Assembly: GCA_910577045.1 (NCBI GenBank)
Contig: CAJTLB010000006.1
Span: 62,001 to 126,000 of the forward strand
Length of the DNA: 64,000 nt
Direction of reading: 5' to 3'
Source: an uncultured Lachnospiraceae bacterium
GTDB taxonomy: Bacteria; Bacillota; Clostridia; Lachnospirales; Lachnospiraceae
Position numbers and translations under genes: made by a program. The notes under the pieces were generated by a model. It saw only the letters and a program-made list of their open reading frames with translations. It made no database searches and was not told where the DNA came from. Below are positions 26,261 through 35,022 of this stretch, in pieces (position 1 is the first letter of the stretch; the number at the start of each line of letters is the position of its first letter).

Positions 26261-26651
26261 GGAATAAATCCTTTCTAGTAAATGCCCCTGGCAATAATTC
26301 TTTTACAGAGAATTCCACAATCCCCTTTTCTTTATCTGCAAGTATTACTTGCCCATCCAGCATAAATTCTGCCATTACTTGCCTACATATCCCACATGGA
26401 TAGGCATAGGAACCAGAAGAACAGACAATTGCTATCTTTTCAAATTTCTGGTAGCCTTCTGAAACAGCCTTTGTAATAGCTGTCCGTTCTGCACAAATTG
26501 CAGCACCATAAGAAGCATTTTCTACATTACAGCCTGTAAAAACAGATCCATCCCTACAAAGAAGCGCTGCCCCTACTAAAAAACCAGAATATGGTGCATA
26601 GGCATTTGCCATTCCTTCCTCTGCCTTTCTTACCAGCTCCTCATTTGTCAT
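26253..26651 (-). CDS. cdd: Cytidine deaminase
   Basis: The 132-aa enzyme deaminates cytidine and deoxycytidine in pyrimidine salvage. The zinc site is complete: C53-A-E55 in GAAICAERTA and P-C86-G-I-C89 in YPCGICRQ, with the conserved YSGFLVGAAL and CNVENASYG segments. Length matches the small tetrameric Cdd type. It starts 15 bp after the DUF3048 lipoprotein gene is read on the opposite side and overlaps the flippase gene by 8 bp. Confidence 0.95.
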   Translation of the reverse strand: MTNEELVRKAEEGMANAYAPYSGFLVGAALLCRDGSVFTGCNVENASYGAAICAERTAITKAVSEGYQKFEKIAIVCSSGSYAYPCGICRQVMAEFMLDGQVILADKEKGIVEFSVKELLPGAFTRKDLFHG

Positions 26652-26666
26652 CCTAAGTTTTCCTCC

Positions 26667-27767
26667 TTATTCCAGAACTATTTTATCCTCTCTATCATCC
26701 TGGATAATGCAGACCCATGTCTTTCCGGTATTTAACGTAATTTCTTTTCCTTGTAAGTCATAATACCTTGTTACACCAAATTCCTTATCTTTTTTCCAGG
26801 TAATATCAATTGCTTTTCCATTTGTAATATACTTTCCTGTCCCACTTCCTGTTGTCGTAATATAATAATAGCCATCTCCATAATCATAATAATCTACTGT
26901 CTGCATAATAATATTTTTATATGCAATCTGTTCCCCTGTCAACTCATCAATCTGCTTATCCCCATATTGATAACGGTAATAAAGCCCATCTTCTTTGTTA
27001 TATTCAAACCACGGCTTATTAATAGAATAACCTGGCATTACTTTTTCTGCCTTTTGCCCATTAGGAAGGGTAATTTCCTCTTCCCCTTCGTTAAATTGGT
27101 AATGCCGTTCAAATCCTTCCTGGTACTCGGTCCGATACCCAAACTTAGAAATTCCTTTAGTAATCCCTTCTGCCCCAATATAGGCATTATGTGGTGCTAC
27201 ACGGTCTTTTGTACGGTAAAAACAGCTTCCATCTAAAACAAGCCCATTCAAATTATGGACATCACTGCTTGCTAATAAAGGCTCTGCATAAATTGCCTGT
27301 CCAAAATGTGTATAAATGGCATCAAACTCTTTTGCAAAATAAATATAATACAGCCTGCAGCTTCTTACGGAACCGATTTTATCCAAGTTGTCATAGTCCT
27401 CAAAAATCCCCATTAAACGGGTTAATCCACCTTCTACTGGTGCCTCATATACTACCCCTGCCTGTTCAATGCCGCTTTGTGGCACAGCATCAATAATATT
27501 ATTTAACATAACGGCAACCGGCCTTCGGTTCCCTATTTCTTCTGATACCCATTCTCCTGTCAACCTACTTTTTACTTCCCCAATATGGAATTCTTCTGTT
27601 GTAGCCTCCAATATAGGGGTTATCACAGTTGTAGGGGCAGGCGTTGTCACTTCTGGCTGTGTTGTAGTAACATCTTCTATTACAGGCGTTGTATTATTTT
27701 TCCCACATCCAAAAAGGCTGCTTGCTGCTAAAATAGTTGCCATAGCAATTACTATCTGCTTTTTCAT
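26667..27767 (-). CDS. DUF3048 (YerB-like) lipoprotein
   Basis: The 366-aa protein has a lipoprotein signal (ILAASSLFGCGK; Cys about 21), a Thr/Pro-rich linker (about 27-60) and the DUF3048 domain in two parts: RPVAVMLNNIIDAVPQSGIE then VGSVRSCRLYYI-like sequence (here IGSVRSCRLYYIYFAKEFDA) and a C-terminal domain with GKAIDITWKK. It should be anchored outside the membrane. The function of YerB-like proteins is unknown; a cell-surface role is inferred. GAGGAA precedes the ATG. It follows ybeY by 35 bp. Confidence 0.9.
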   Translation of the reverse strand: MKKQIVIAMATILAASSLFGCGKNNTTPVIEDVTTTQPEVTTPAPTTVITPILEATTEEFHIGEVKSRLTGEWVSEEIGNRRPVAVMLNNIIDAVPQSGIEQAGVVYEAPVEGGLTRLMGIFEDYDNLDKIGSVRSCRLYYIYFAKEFDAIYTHFGQAIYAEPLLASSDVHNLNGLVLDGSCFYRTKDRVAPHNAYIGAEGITKGISKFGYRTEYQEGFERHYQFNEGEEEITLPNGQKAEKVMPGYSINKPWFEYNKEDGLYYRYQYGDKQIDELTGEQIAYKNIIMQTVDYYDYGDGYYYITTTGSGTGKYITNGKAIDITWKKDKEFGVTRYYDLQGKEITLNTGKTWVCIIQDDREDKIVLE

Positions 27768-27802
27768 TTTAAATTCCTCACTTATCTATTGTTATCTGCT
27801 TC

Positions 27803-28303
27803 CTAACCACGCCCTATCCTCAGGTTAGAAAGAATCTCTCTTTGTTTCTCTTCCATAACTAGCCGTTCTGCTTCTTTTATATGATCATACCCAAATAAAT
27901 GGAGCATACTGTGTGCCGTCAGAAAAGCTAATTCCCTTTTTTGGGAATGCCCATAGCTTTCCGCCTGCTCTATTACCTTATCCACAGATATTACAATATC
28001 CCCTAACAGCAACTCCCCTGTCTCTGGGTTAAAATACTCTTCTACACAGTCTTCTACCACAGAAAAATCTGCTGGCGCAGCATACTCTACCATAGGAAAA
28101 GACAATACATCTGTAGGCTCATCTTTTCCCCTTTGTTCCCTATTAATTTCCTGGATTGCCGCATTGTCTGTAAGAAGTACGTTTAACTCAATATCATATG
28201 GGCAATTTTCATAAGAAAGAGCTTCTTCTACCACTAAAGTAATAATCTCTTCCACTGGGAATTCCAGCTCCACCTGGCACTCCCTTTCTATCTGAATTGT
28301 CAT
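27803..28303 (-). CDS. ybeY: Endoribonuclease YbeY (rRNA maturation factor)
   Basis: YbeY is a zinc-dependent RNase involved in 16S rRNA 3' processing and ribosome quality control. The 166-aa protein has the H131-x3-H135-x5-H141 zinc motif in HSMLHLFGYDH and the DVLSFPM segment. It follows the HD-protein and phoH genes, the standard phoH-pgpH-ybeY order of Firmicutes. GGGGGAA precedes the ATG. Confidence 0.96.
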   Translation of the reverse strand: MTIQIERECQVELEFPVEEIITLVVEEALSYENCPYDIELNVLLTDNAAIQEINREQRGKDEPTDVLSFPMVEYAAPADFSVVEDCVEEYFNPETGELLLGDIVISVDKVIEQAESYGHSQKRELAFLTAHSMLHLFGYDHIKEAERLVMEEKQREILSNLRIGRG

Positions 28304-28318
28304 GCCTTATTCCCCCAT

Positions 28319-29509
28319 TTATCCTCTGCCAAGGACTCGGATATAATATTCTTTTAACATAGAAGCCTCTTCTTTCGAAAGGCCAGATAGCAAAAATGCC
28401 CCTGAATCTTCCCTTACTTTCCATGCCCTATTTATTGCCCCTACAATATCCATATTACCTTGTGCCTCCCTCTTCCGGTTCTGGTCCATAATATGAAGAA
28501 TTGTGTCAGAAAGCATCACAATTGCTGCTTCCTTACTAGATGGGGTCTTTTTATCTGGATCATGTTCTTTGACAATGGCCTGTACTGCCGCAGGAATGCG
28601 GTATTGTTTACAAATTGCCAAACTCTCCTTCTCACTGTCCTCCCCAAGCCCATTGCCAATTTCATGGTATAACCCGCCTGCTTCTGCAAGCATTGCATTA
28701 CTCCCGATTTCTGCTGCTGCCTGGGACGATAAACGTGCCACTAGCCGGGAATGTTTAAATAAAACAGGTTCCCGTTCCTTAAACTCTACAAGTGCTGGAA
28801 AATCTATAGATACTACTGATGCCAAACTTACCGCGCCAGGAAGCCTTAAACCACCTTCCATTAAAAATGGTAAAAAGCAAATAACTGGCAATAGTTGTAA
28901 AGCCCCACCAAACAGCCCTAAAACGATATCTTTTCCCTCTAGCTGCGCATACGCATATAAGGCAAATACAAAACTGCCTAGAACATAAGAAAGCAAAAAA
29001 CCTATCCCACTTATTATATATTCCCGTATCCTCATTTTTCCATTAAATACTTTCCCAGAAAATAACAAAATACCAATTACCCCTGCTGCCAAGTATAATA
29101 AAATTACTTCTGTTGGATCGGCGCAAACAATAGCAGAAACCACGCTATAAAAAATCAATGCGATAATGCCTGGTTCTCCCCCAGCCATAATAGCGACTAA
29201 AATTGGGACAGACGTAATAGGGCGCATCATTCCCTCTGCTTCATAAGATACCACAACTATAATTAGTTCTAGTACATGCAAACCAATTAGCCATAAAAAA
29301 CGCTTAGGAACGACTTTTGATATCTGGAATGTATATACGATGCCAAGAAGCACCAACATTGCAGCAGAAGCCAAAAGCTCATTCCACCAAAGCCCAAACC
29401 GCCATACTGCAAACGCTAAAAATATAATATCAAATAAAAACATCCCACCTAAAAAAAATAAAAGCGGTTTTTTACTGCTTGCGCCTATTTGTCCTGTTTT
29501 CTTTTCCAT
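28319..29509 (-). CDS. Membrane protein with degenerate HD domain, PgpH-like remnant
   Basis: The 396-aa protein has about seven hydrophobic segments (about 15-235) and a C-terminal HD-like domain (about 250-390). It occupies the slot of the c-di-AMP phosphodiesterase PgpH (YqfF) between phoH and ybeY, but is half as long: the extracytoplasmic 7TMR-HDED domain is missing. The HD domain is altered: HSRLVARL keeps the first His, but the HD pair reads YHEIGN instead of YHDIGK and the following His-containing segment is shortened. Hydrolase activity is doubtful. The ATG at 29509 with GAGGG upstream is chosen; it overlaps the phoH end by 38 bp. Confidence 0.75.
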   Translation of the reverse strand: MEKKTGQIGASSKKPLLFFLGGMFLFDIIFLAFAVWRFGLWWNELLASAAMLVLLGIVYTFQISKVVPKRFLWLIGLHVLELIIVVVSYEAEGMMRPITSVPILVAIMAGGEPGIIALIFYSVVSAIVCADPTEVILLYLAAGVIGILLFSGKVFNGKMRIREYIISGIGFLLSYVLGSFVFALYAYAQLEGKDIVLGLFGGALQLLPVICFLPFLMEGGLRLPGAVSLASVVSIDFPALVEFKEREPVLFKHSRLVARLSSQAAAEIGSNAMLAEAGGLYHEIGNGLGEDSEKESLAICKQYRIPAAVQAIVKEHDPDKKTPSSKEAAIVMLSDTILHIMDQNRKREAQGNMDIVGAINRAWKVREDSGAFLLSGLSKEEASMLKEYYIRVLGRG

Positions 29510-30500
29510 ACTCTGCCCTCTGTTTCTTTCTTTCGTCTTTATTTCTATGACTTTCATACTCTTCGTATGCCTGTACAATCTTTTGTACCAGTGGATGGCG
29601 TACTACATCTTGGCTTGTCATATAACAAAATCCAAGCTCTTCCACCTTGCCAAGCACCTTAATCGCCACATCAAGCCCAGACTGTGTCCCTTGTGGCAAA
29701 TCCTTCTGGGACAGATCCCCTGTTATAATTACTTTAGAGCCAAAGCCAATCCGGGTTAAAAACATTTTCATCTGTGCTGGCGTTGTATTTTGTGCCTCAT
29801 CTAAAATAATAAACGCATTATCTAAAGTACGTCCCCTCATATATGCAAGTGGTGCCACCTCAATTAACCCTTTTTCTGAATTATGCAAAAAACTTTCTGG
29901 CCCCATAATTTGGTATAACGCATCATATAATGGCCTTAGGTATGGGTCTACCTTACTCTGCAAATCCCCTGGCAAAAAACCAAGCTTTTCTCCCGCTTCT
30001 ATTGCCGGCCTGGTTAAAATAATCCTTCCCACTTCATTATTTTTAAACGCTTGTATTGCCATAGCCATAGCCAGGTACGTTTTCCCTGTGCCAGCGGGGC
30101 CTATGCCAAATACAATCATTTTTTCCCGTATAGTATCCACATACTGTTTCTGCCCCAAGGTCTTTGGCTTAATCGGCTTTCCTTGTATAGTCCTTGCCAC
30201 CATATCCTCGTCTACAGTAAGCAGTACATCTTCTTTATCTTCCATTGTCATAGCAAGGGCATAATCCACATTTTGTTCTGTAATGGTATTTCCCCTTCTG
30301 GCAAGTTCTAAAAGCTGCACTAGCACACTATGTGCATGTTTTATGCACACTTCTGTCCCTATCAGCTTTATTTTTGCATCCCTGGCAATAATGGAAACAT
30401 GGAATGCCTTTTCTATTTTCTTTAAATAGCGGTCATAGTCCCCAAATACCTCTGCCCCATATTCAGAAGGGAAATCCAATGTTAATTCCGTTATACTCAC
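29472..30500 (-). CDS. PhoH-family ATPase (PhoH-like / YbeZ)
   Basis: The 342-aa protein has an N-terminal KH-like part (about 1-60) and the PhoH ATPase core with Walker A GPAGTGKT (134-141), LTRPAIEAGEKLGFLPGDL and Walker B FIILDEAQN. Partner of YbeY in RNA processing in other bacteria; the operon order here agrees. The start codon is GTG (minus strand of 30498-30500) with GGAGGAAGG upstream. It begins 15 bp after the yqfD stop. Confidence 0.93.
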   Translation of the reverse strand: MSITELTLDFPSEYGAEVFGDYDRYLKKIEKAFHVSIIARDAKIKLIGTEVCIKHAHSVLVQLLELARRGNTITEQNVDYALAMTMEDKEDVLLTVDEDMVARTIQGKPIKPKTLGQKQYVDTIREKMIVFGIGPAGTGKTYLAMAMAIQAFKNNEVGRIILTRPAIEAGEKLGFLPGDLQSKVDPYLRPLYDALYQIMGPESFLHNSEKGLIEVAPLAYMRGRTLDNAFIILDEAQNTTPAQMKMFLTRIGFGSKVIITGDLSQKDLPQGTQSGLDVAIKVLGKVEELGFCYMTSQDVVRHPLVQKIVQAYEEYESHRNKDERKKQRAEYGKENRTNRRKQ

Positions 30501-30515
30501 GGTATCCTTCCTCCA

Positions 30516-31703
30516 TTAAAAAGGCTCCTTCCTCCCTTGTGGGCCAATAATAAGAAGCCGCCCCGAAGCAGAGCCTGTTTTTTCATCTATAGATATTTTA
30601 ACATTATTTCCTACAATTTGAACCCCCTTTTGTATTAAATTTTCAAAAAAATCGTTTATATTTTTCTTAAGCTGCTCTTCTGCCTCTTCTTTTGTTAAAG
30701 AAACCTGCCCATAGCAGTACTCTTTATAATACCACTTTTCAATAGAAAATGGGAGATAGAAATTAGTACCAATGACCAGTGGATGGTTTTCTGTTAAAAT
30801 ATCAAAATGTTCAAACCCTGTCTTTCCTGCCTTTAAAAACAACCTGTTCTGAAAAAGGGATACTGACCAGCCATACTTTTCATTTCCAGTATATAGCTTC
30901 TTTTGCTGGTTTAAATCAATCCTGTCCTCGTACCAATATACGCTTTCTCCATATATATCCGCATCAGCTGATGTATATTCTGTTTTCATAACAGCCCCAT
31001 ACTCATCTGTAATTTCTACTACCCCAGATACTAAAATATCCCCTTTTGCCACTATATCCCCTTGCTTTACCATTGGCGTCCCACTTCTTGTAACAATAGA
31101 AGTAATCTTACAATCCCTGTCCGCTACAATATTGTTATATACGGTTTCTTCTTTTTCCTTCCACTTATCAAAATTTTCCTCTATCTGGATAATTAACCGT
31201 GTCCCAGAAACAGAAGCAGATACCCAAATAATATCACTATATTGGCTCCGTAGCAATTTTTCAATTTGTTCACAATCTACCTCACTTATTTTCATGCCAT
31301 GTACAATCTGTTCCGAAGATAAATAATCTAATAGTACTTGTTCTGTATAAGAATAATTTCCCTCTATATGGATATCCCATATAAATAAAGAAAGTACATA
31401 AACTGCTAAAAATGCGGATATAACCCCAAGAAAAAACGCCTTCCGTTTCCGGTATTTATATAAAAAAAAAGGAAAACCATATCGTTTCCTAATAATCAAC
31501 TTGGTTCTAGTTTTCCGCACAATAGGCTTTAAGCGCTTAAAATCCGCTACGGAAATATTACATTCATACCCTTCTTTTGTATGGTTGACATTCCATAACT
31601 CTATTTGGTGCACACTGCAGATATTTAAAAAACGTTCTGGTGAATAACCTTTTAGCAAAATCAGCAAATAGCCTTTCAGGTTCTCCATACGCTTTGCCCT
31701 CAT
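30516..31703 (-). CDS. yqfD: Sporulation protein YqfD
   Basis: The 395-aa protein carries the YqfD family layout: N-terminal cytoplasmic domain (SPERFLNICSVHQIELW..), one membrane segment (about 89-110, FFLGVISAFLAVYVLSLFIW) and a larger domain with GTRLIIQIEE and VAKGDILVSG, the latter resembling a beta-barrel secretion-type fold. Mother-cell-expressed homologues are required for efficient sporulation in some species. Two ATGs are possible (31703 and 31688); the first has AAGGAAGG upstream. It follows yqfC by 18 bp. Confidence 0.9.
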   Translation of the reverse strand: MRAKRMENLKGYLLILLKGYSPERFLNICSVHQIELWNVNHTKEGYECNISVADFKRLKPIVRKTRTKLIIRKRYGFPFFLYKYRKRKAFFLGVISAFLAVYVLSLFIWDIHIEGNYSYTEQVLLDYLSSEQIVHGMKISEVDCEQIEKLLRSQYSDIIWVSASVSGTRLIIQIEENFDKWKEKEETVYNNIVADRDCKITSIVTRSGTPMVKQGDIVAKGDILVSGVVEITDEYGAVMKTEYTSADADIYGESVYWYEDRIDLNQQKKLYTGNEKYGWSVSLFQNRLFLKAGKTGFEHFDILTENHPLVIGTNFYLPFSIEKWYYKEYCYGQVSLTKEEAEEQLKKNINDFFENLIQKGVQIVGNNVKISIDEKTGSASGRLLIIGPQGRKEPF

Positions 31704-31721
31704 ATTCTCATGCCTTCCTTA

Positions 31722-31997
31722 CTATTCATATTTAAACTCAGAAAGATAGCCCGTGATCTTCATTTCTTCCCCTGTATAATACTCAATATGTAATTGTTTC
31801 CCACTAATAGAAAGCTTCCCACTTTTTGTTTGCAACCGGATACTATTTTCTGTATACTCGATAATATTCTTATAATTTTCTACATACACCTCATGCCGCC
31901 CTGAAACCTGGATTAATACATCCCCGTACACCAGATCCTTTGGCATTTTTAAGGATTCCGTCATATATCTGGATACTATATTGCTTATTTTTTCCAC
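31722..31997 (-). CDS. yqfC: Sporulation protein YqfC
   Basis: The 91-aa protein shows the YqfC pattern: LKMPKDLVYGDVLIQVSGRH, ENYKNIIEYTENSIRLQTKS and a C-terminal beta-rich GEEMKITGYLSEF. The start is taken as GTG at 31997 (minus of 31995-31997) because GGAGG lies 6 bases upstream in exactly the right place; an in-frame ATG at 32042 has no such site and lengthens the protein beyond the family. Role is unknown beyond its link with YqfD and sporulation. Confidence 0.85.
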   Translation of the reverse strand: MEKISNIVSRYMTESLKMPKDLVYGDVLIQVSGRHEVYVENYKNIIEYTENSIRLQTKSGKLSISGKQLHIEYYTGEEMKITGYLSEFKYE

Positions 31998-32014
31998 ATA
32001 ATGCCTCCGGCTTC

Positions 32015-32041
32015 TTCTGATACATTTCAATATATGAAACA
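32015..32041 (-). promoter_or_regulatory. Possible sigma-E-type promoter of yqfC-yqfD
   Basis: Reading the minus strand, CATATATT about 30 bases before the yqfC GTG resembles a sigma-E -10 box, with AATTTT about 14 bases further upstream. Homologous yqfCD operons are under sigma-E. The match is weak. Confidence 0.25.
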
Positions 32042-32067
32042 ATTTAAGAAAAAATTACATCTAATCC

Positions 32068-32082
32068 TTCACTATAAGTGAA
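32068..32082. promoter_or_regulatory. Perfect 6-3-6 dyad TTCACT-ata-AGTGAA
   Basis: A perfect inverted repeat lies in the divergent gap between yqfC (71 bases away) and the XRE gene at 32226. It has the same 6-3-6 geometry as the dyad before the other XRE gene at 8766-8780. A regulator-binding site is a reasonable guess. Confidence 0.35.
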
Positions 32083-32225
32083 AACCCATTTAAGGAAATT
32101 CTATTGAAAAATATAGGGGCAAACCGTTATGATACTAATATACATTGTTTTATATTATATTTTATTAGAGTAATAGATACTATCTAATTATGTATTTCTA
32201 TTTTTATAAATAATGGAGGGCTATT

Positions 32226-32582
32226 ATGGAAAATCGGCTTAAAGAACTACGGGAAAGCAAAGGCATGTCACAAAAAACACTAGGACATTTTCTTCAGATT
32301 TCCCAACAATCTGTTAGTAGGATGGAACACAATATCCATATTGCCAGTATAGATACCATAATCCGTACTGCAACCTTTTTCCATGTCACTTCTGATTACC
32401 TATTAGGCTTATCAGACAAAAAAAGACATGTTTCCCACAGCCCACATACAAAAAAACTAGAGCAATACCATGAATATCTTTTTCTTTTTGATCTCCTAAC
32501 TAGCTACCAACAAGAAATTACCAAACATTTGCTTCACATATTACAAAAAACCCAAGACGAAATACCTTTTGACAGCGAATAG
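32226..32582 (+). CDS. XRE-family helix-turn-helix transcriptional regulator
   Basis: The 118-aa protein starts with a Cro/C1 HTH (about 3-62): LKELRESKGMSQKTLGHFLQ, then ISQQSVSRMEHN and FHVTSDYLLGLSD. The C-terminal 55 residues are helical with a hydrophobic run (EYLFLFDLLTSYQ). GGAGGG precedes the ATG. It is divergent from yqfC and convergent with the paralogous pair at 32628-35022. Its target is unknown; it is the nearest regulator to the HSP90/ABC group but faces the other way. Confidence 0.9.
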   Translation: MENRLKELRESKGMSQKTLGHFLQISQQSVSRMEHNIHIASIDTIIRTATFFHVTSDYLLGLSDKKRHVSHSPHTKKLEQYHEYLFLFDLLTSYQQEITKHLLHILQKTQDEIPFDSE

Positions 32583-32610
32583 GGAATCTCTTCCCTACTC
32601 GCTGCCAAAA
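32567..32610. terminator. Long inverted repeat across the stop codon of the XRE gene
   Basis: TTTTGACAGCGAATAGGGAA pairs with TTCCCTACTCGCTGCCAAAA around TCTC, with few mismatches. The stop TAG (32580-32582) is inside the stem. There is no 3' T tract on either strand, so it may be a bidirectional stop between convergent genes or an mRNA-protecting hairpin rather than a classical terminator. Confidence 0.5.
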
Positions 32611-32627
32611 AACTCTCTCTAGTTTAT

Positions 32628-33827
32628 TTACATTCGAATACACGCTTCATAACTTTCTTTTAAACGTTTATAAGAAAACTGTTTCCGGCTTTTCCCAAAC
32701 TTCTCCCCTACCCTATCTGCCTGTGCCATATAATACTCTTTTAGCCCTTGTACAGAATAAGAGCCATCCTTTTGCGCCTCTACCCCCGTTTCTTTTAAAC
32801 ACTCTGCCTTTATGCTTACTATCCCATGCTTTTCTAACAAAATAAAATAACAATACCAGCACAAAAAATCAAAAATAGAGCCTAATGTCGTTGTTGTCTG
32901 GTTCTTCTCTAAGATAATATCTTCTGCTGCCTGTTCCATATCCTTTTCTATATGTTTTGTATCACCAGCCAATATTTGGTATAAAATATAACTGGTCCCT
33001 GCATCTTCCTCATACTCCCCAAAAAGGTCTTTCCCATGCTCTACAAATACCTTATGGAAAAATTCTGGTTTTCCTAAAAGCAGGCAATACCCTAAAATCC
33101 TTCCATATAATGTTCGCTCATTTGCCCTTGCACACTTTTTATAACTCCAAAGATATTTTGATGGAATGTTCCTTGTTACAATATCATGTAAAAACTCTTC
33201 TGCCCCTTCTAAATCATCTAAAATAAGATAATAGCCAAAATGAGAATAATGGCTGCAAATATAGCACATATCACAATCACTTTTCTCAAAATTCTCTTTC
33301 CCTGTTACCACCATCTCTTTATTGTGGTACAAAAGCCCAAGATCAATTAATGAATTATAGTATGTCCAGCTTTTCTCATATCTTTCTGCACATTCCTTAT
33401 ATAATTCCATAAACGCATCCATTTTTTTATCAGTAATCTGGTAATATTCCCGGTACACATGGAAAATATCCTCCATAATATAATTATTTAAGGCACTTAA
33501 ATTTGTATCTGCATAATAAGGCAGCGCCATATCCATATAAAGTTCTTTATCCCGATAATAAATTTCTGCATATTTTAACATTTCCTTGCTTTTTCCATCT
33601 ATCCGGTCAAGCACAACAAACACTTCATGGAGCGCGTTAAAATATAAATACCATTCTTTCTCTTCTTTTGCCAATACCATAATTTTATCTAATAAGCGTT
33701 TCAAGGTATTTGCATTTTGCCTATAACAAGAATATCCATTTGTCGTATCTGTTAAGCTGTCAAATTGTTTTACTAATTTTCTTAATTCTGGCTGGCGTAA
33801 CATATTTATATTCTTAACTAACTGCAT
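32628..33827 (-). CDS. Helical-repeat-like protein of unknown family, paralogue B
   Basis: I do not recognise this 399-aa protein. It is alpha-helical in appearance, with regularly spaced Tyr/Leu/Ala helix pairs like TPR-type repeats (for example YYNSLIDLGLLYHNKEM and FGYYLILDDLEGAEEFLH). It has C185-x2-C188-x2-C191-x-H193 (CDMCYICSH), a candidate metal site. It aligns without gaps to its neighbour (33814-35022) over at least the first 200 residues, including the Cys/His cluster, and shares SYKKCARAN, EFFHK and IFDFLCW later. Its ATG overlaps the neighbour's stop by 14 bp and has AGGGGG upstream. It is the last gene of the ABC-ABC-HSP90 group; a partner or client-binding role with the HSP90 is inferred. 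Confidence 0.8.
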   Translation of the reverse strand: MQLVKNINMLRQPELRKLVKQFDSLTDTTNGYSCYRQNANTLKRLLDKIMVLAKEEKEWYLYFNALHEVFVVLDRIDGKSKEMLKYAEIYYRDKELYMDMALPYYADTNLSALNNYIMEDIFHVYREYYQITDKKMDAFMELYKECAERYEKSWTYYNSLIDLGLLYHNKEMVVTGKENFEKSDCDMCYICSHYSHFGYYLILDDLEGAEEFLHDIVTRNIPSKYLWSYKKCARANERTLYGRILGYCLLLGKPEFFHKVFVEHGKDLFGEYEEDAGTSYILYQILAGDTKHIEKDMEQAAEDIILEKNQTTTTLGSIFDFLCWYCYFILLEKHGIVSIKAECLKETGVEAQKDGSYSVQGLKEYYMAQADRVGEKFGKSRKQFSYKRLKESYEACIRM

Positions 33828-35022
33828 TGATTCCCCCTGTACATTCCTTATAACTTTCTTTTAATTTTTGATAAGAAAACTTCTTTCTAGCCTCTTCCAT
33901 TTGTTTCCCCAATATATCTGCCCTATGTTCAAAATACGCCTTTAAGACAGGGACTTGGTACTTCCCATCTGTTCCGTCTATCCCTATCTCCCTTGGAAAA
34001 TCCCCCTTTACTTCCCTTACCCCATTCTCTTCTAATATTGAAAAATAAGAAACCCAGCATAAAAAATCAAAAATCGAAGATAACGTTGTGGTTTGTTCTC
34101 TTTTCTCTAACATCAAATCCTCTGCTGCCTGTTTTATATCCTCTTCTATCTGATCCATTTTGCCTGTTAGTAAATGATATAATATCCCGCTTGTATAAAC
34201 TTCCTTTTCTTCTCCAAATAGCTCTTTTCCATGTTCCTTAAAAATTTTATGGAAAAACTCACTTTTCCCTAAAAGTAAGCAATATCCTAATAACTTTTCA
34301 TATAATGATTTTTTATTTGCCCTTGCACACTTTTTATAACTCCATAAATAATTTACAGGAATCCTTTTTTCCACCAAATTATGCAGCAATGCCTCTGCGC
34401 TTTCTAAATCGTCAAAAAGTAAATAATAACCCAAATATACTTCATGGCTACATATATAACAATAACTACAGTCTAATTTATCAAATTTCTGTTTCCCTTT
34501 CTTTGCCATTTCCTTATCCTGATATAATAGGCCAAGCCGTATCATTGCATGGTAATAACACCATTTTTCCTTATACATATCCACACAATATTTAAAAAAC
34601 CTCATATAACTGTCCATCCACGCATCATTAATAGAACAGTCCTCTTTATATATACGAAAAATTTCATTCAAAATATAGCCATTTAATTCACTTATATTGG
34701 TATCCACATAGTTTGGGATTTCCCGGTTCATACGGCATGCACGGAACATAAAATAATTTTTTGCACATTTTAAAGCCACTTTTTTATCCATATCATACCG
34801 GGACAGAATATAAAACATATAACGAAGCGCATGAAAATACAAATACCATGCATCCTCTTTTATAGCAAATATCATAATATTATTTAACAATACTTTTAGC
34901 TGTTCCCCATGTTCTGCATAACACTCATACCCATCTGAAGAATCGGTAAGGCTGTCTACCTGCCTTACCCATTCCCTTAATTTTTTATTTTGTAGTTGGT
35001 CTGGATTACTCACCAGCATCAT
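33814..35022 (-). CDS. Helical-repeat-like protein of unknown family, paralogue A
   Basis: This 402-aa protein is the tandem paralogue of 32628-33827. Aligned starts are MMLVSNPDQLQNKKLREWVR and MQLVKNINMLRQPELRKLVK, both followed by a DSLTD segment. The cluster C185-x2-C188-x2-C191-x-H193 (CSYCYICSH) is at identical positions. The frame is open to 35058, but the ATG at 35022 matches the paralogue's start and has GGGGGAG 8 bases upstream. It overlaps the HSP90 gene's end by 17 bp, suggesting translational coupling and fixed stoichiometry. No signal peptide or membrane helix is seen. Function is unknown; see findings. Confidence 0.8.
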   Translation of the reverse strand: MMLVSNPDQLQNKKLREWVRQVDSLTDSSDGYECYAEHGEQLKVLLNNIMIFAIKEDAWYLYFHALRYMFYILSRYDMDKKVALKCAKNYFMFRACRMNREIPNYVDTNISELNGYILNEIFRIYKEDCSINDAWMDSYMRFFKYCVDMYKEKWCYYHAMIRLGLLYQDKEMAKKGKQKFDKLDCSYCYICSHEVYLGYYLLFDDLESAEALLHNLVEKRIPVNYLWSYKKCARANKKSLYEKLLGYCLLLGKSEFFHKIFKEHGKELFGEEKEVYTSGILYHLLTGKMDQIEEDIKQAAEDLMLEKREQTTTLSSIFDFLCWVSYFSILEENGVREVKGDFPREIGIDGTDGKYQVPVLKAYFEHRADILGKQMEEARKKFSYQKLKESYKECTGGINAVS

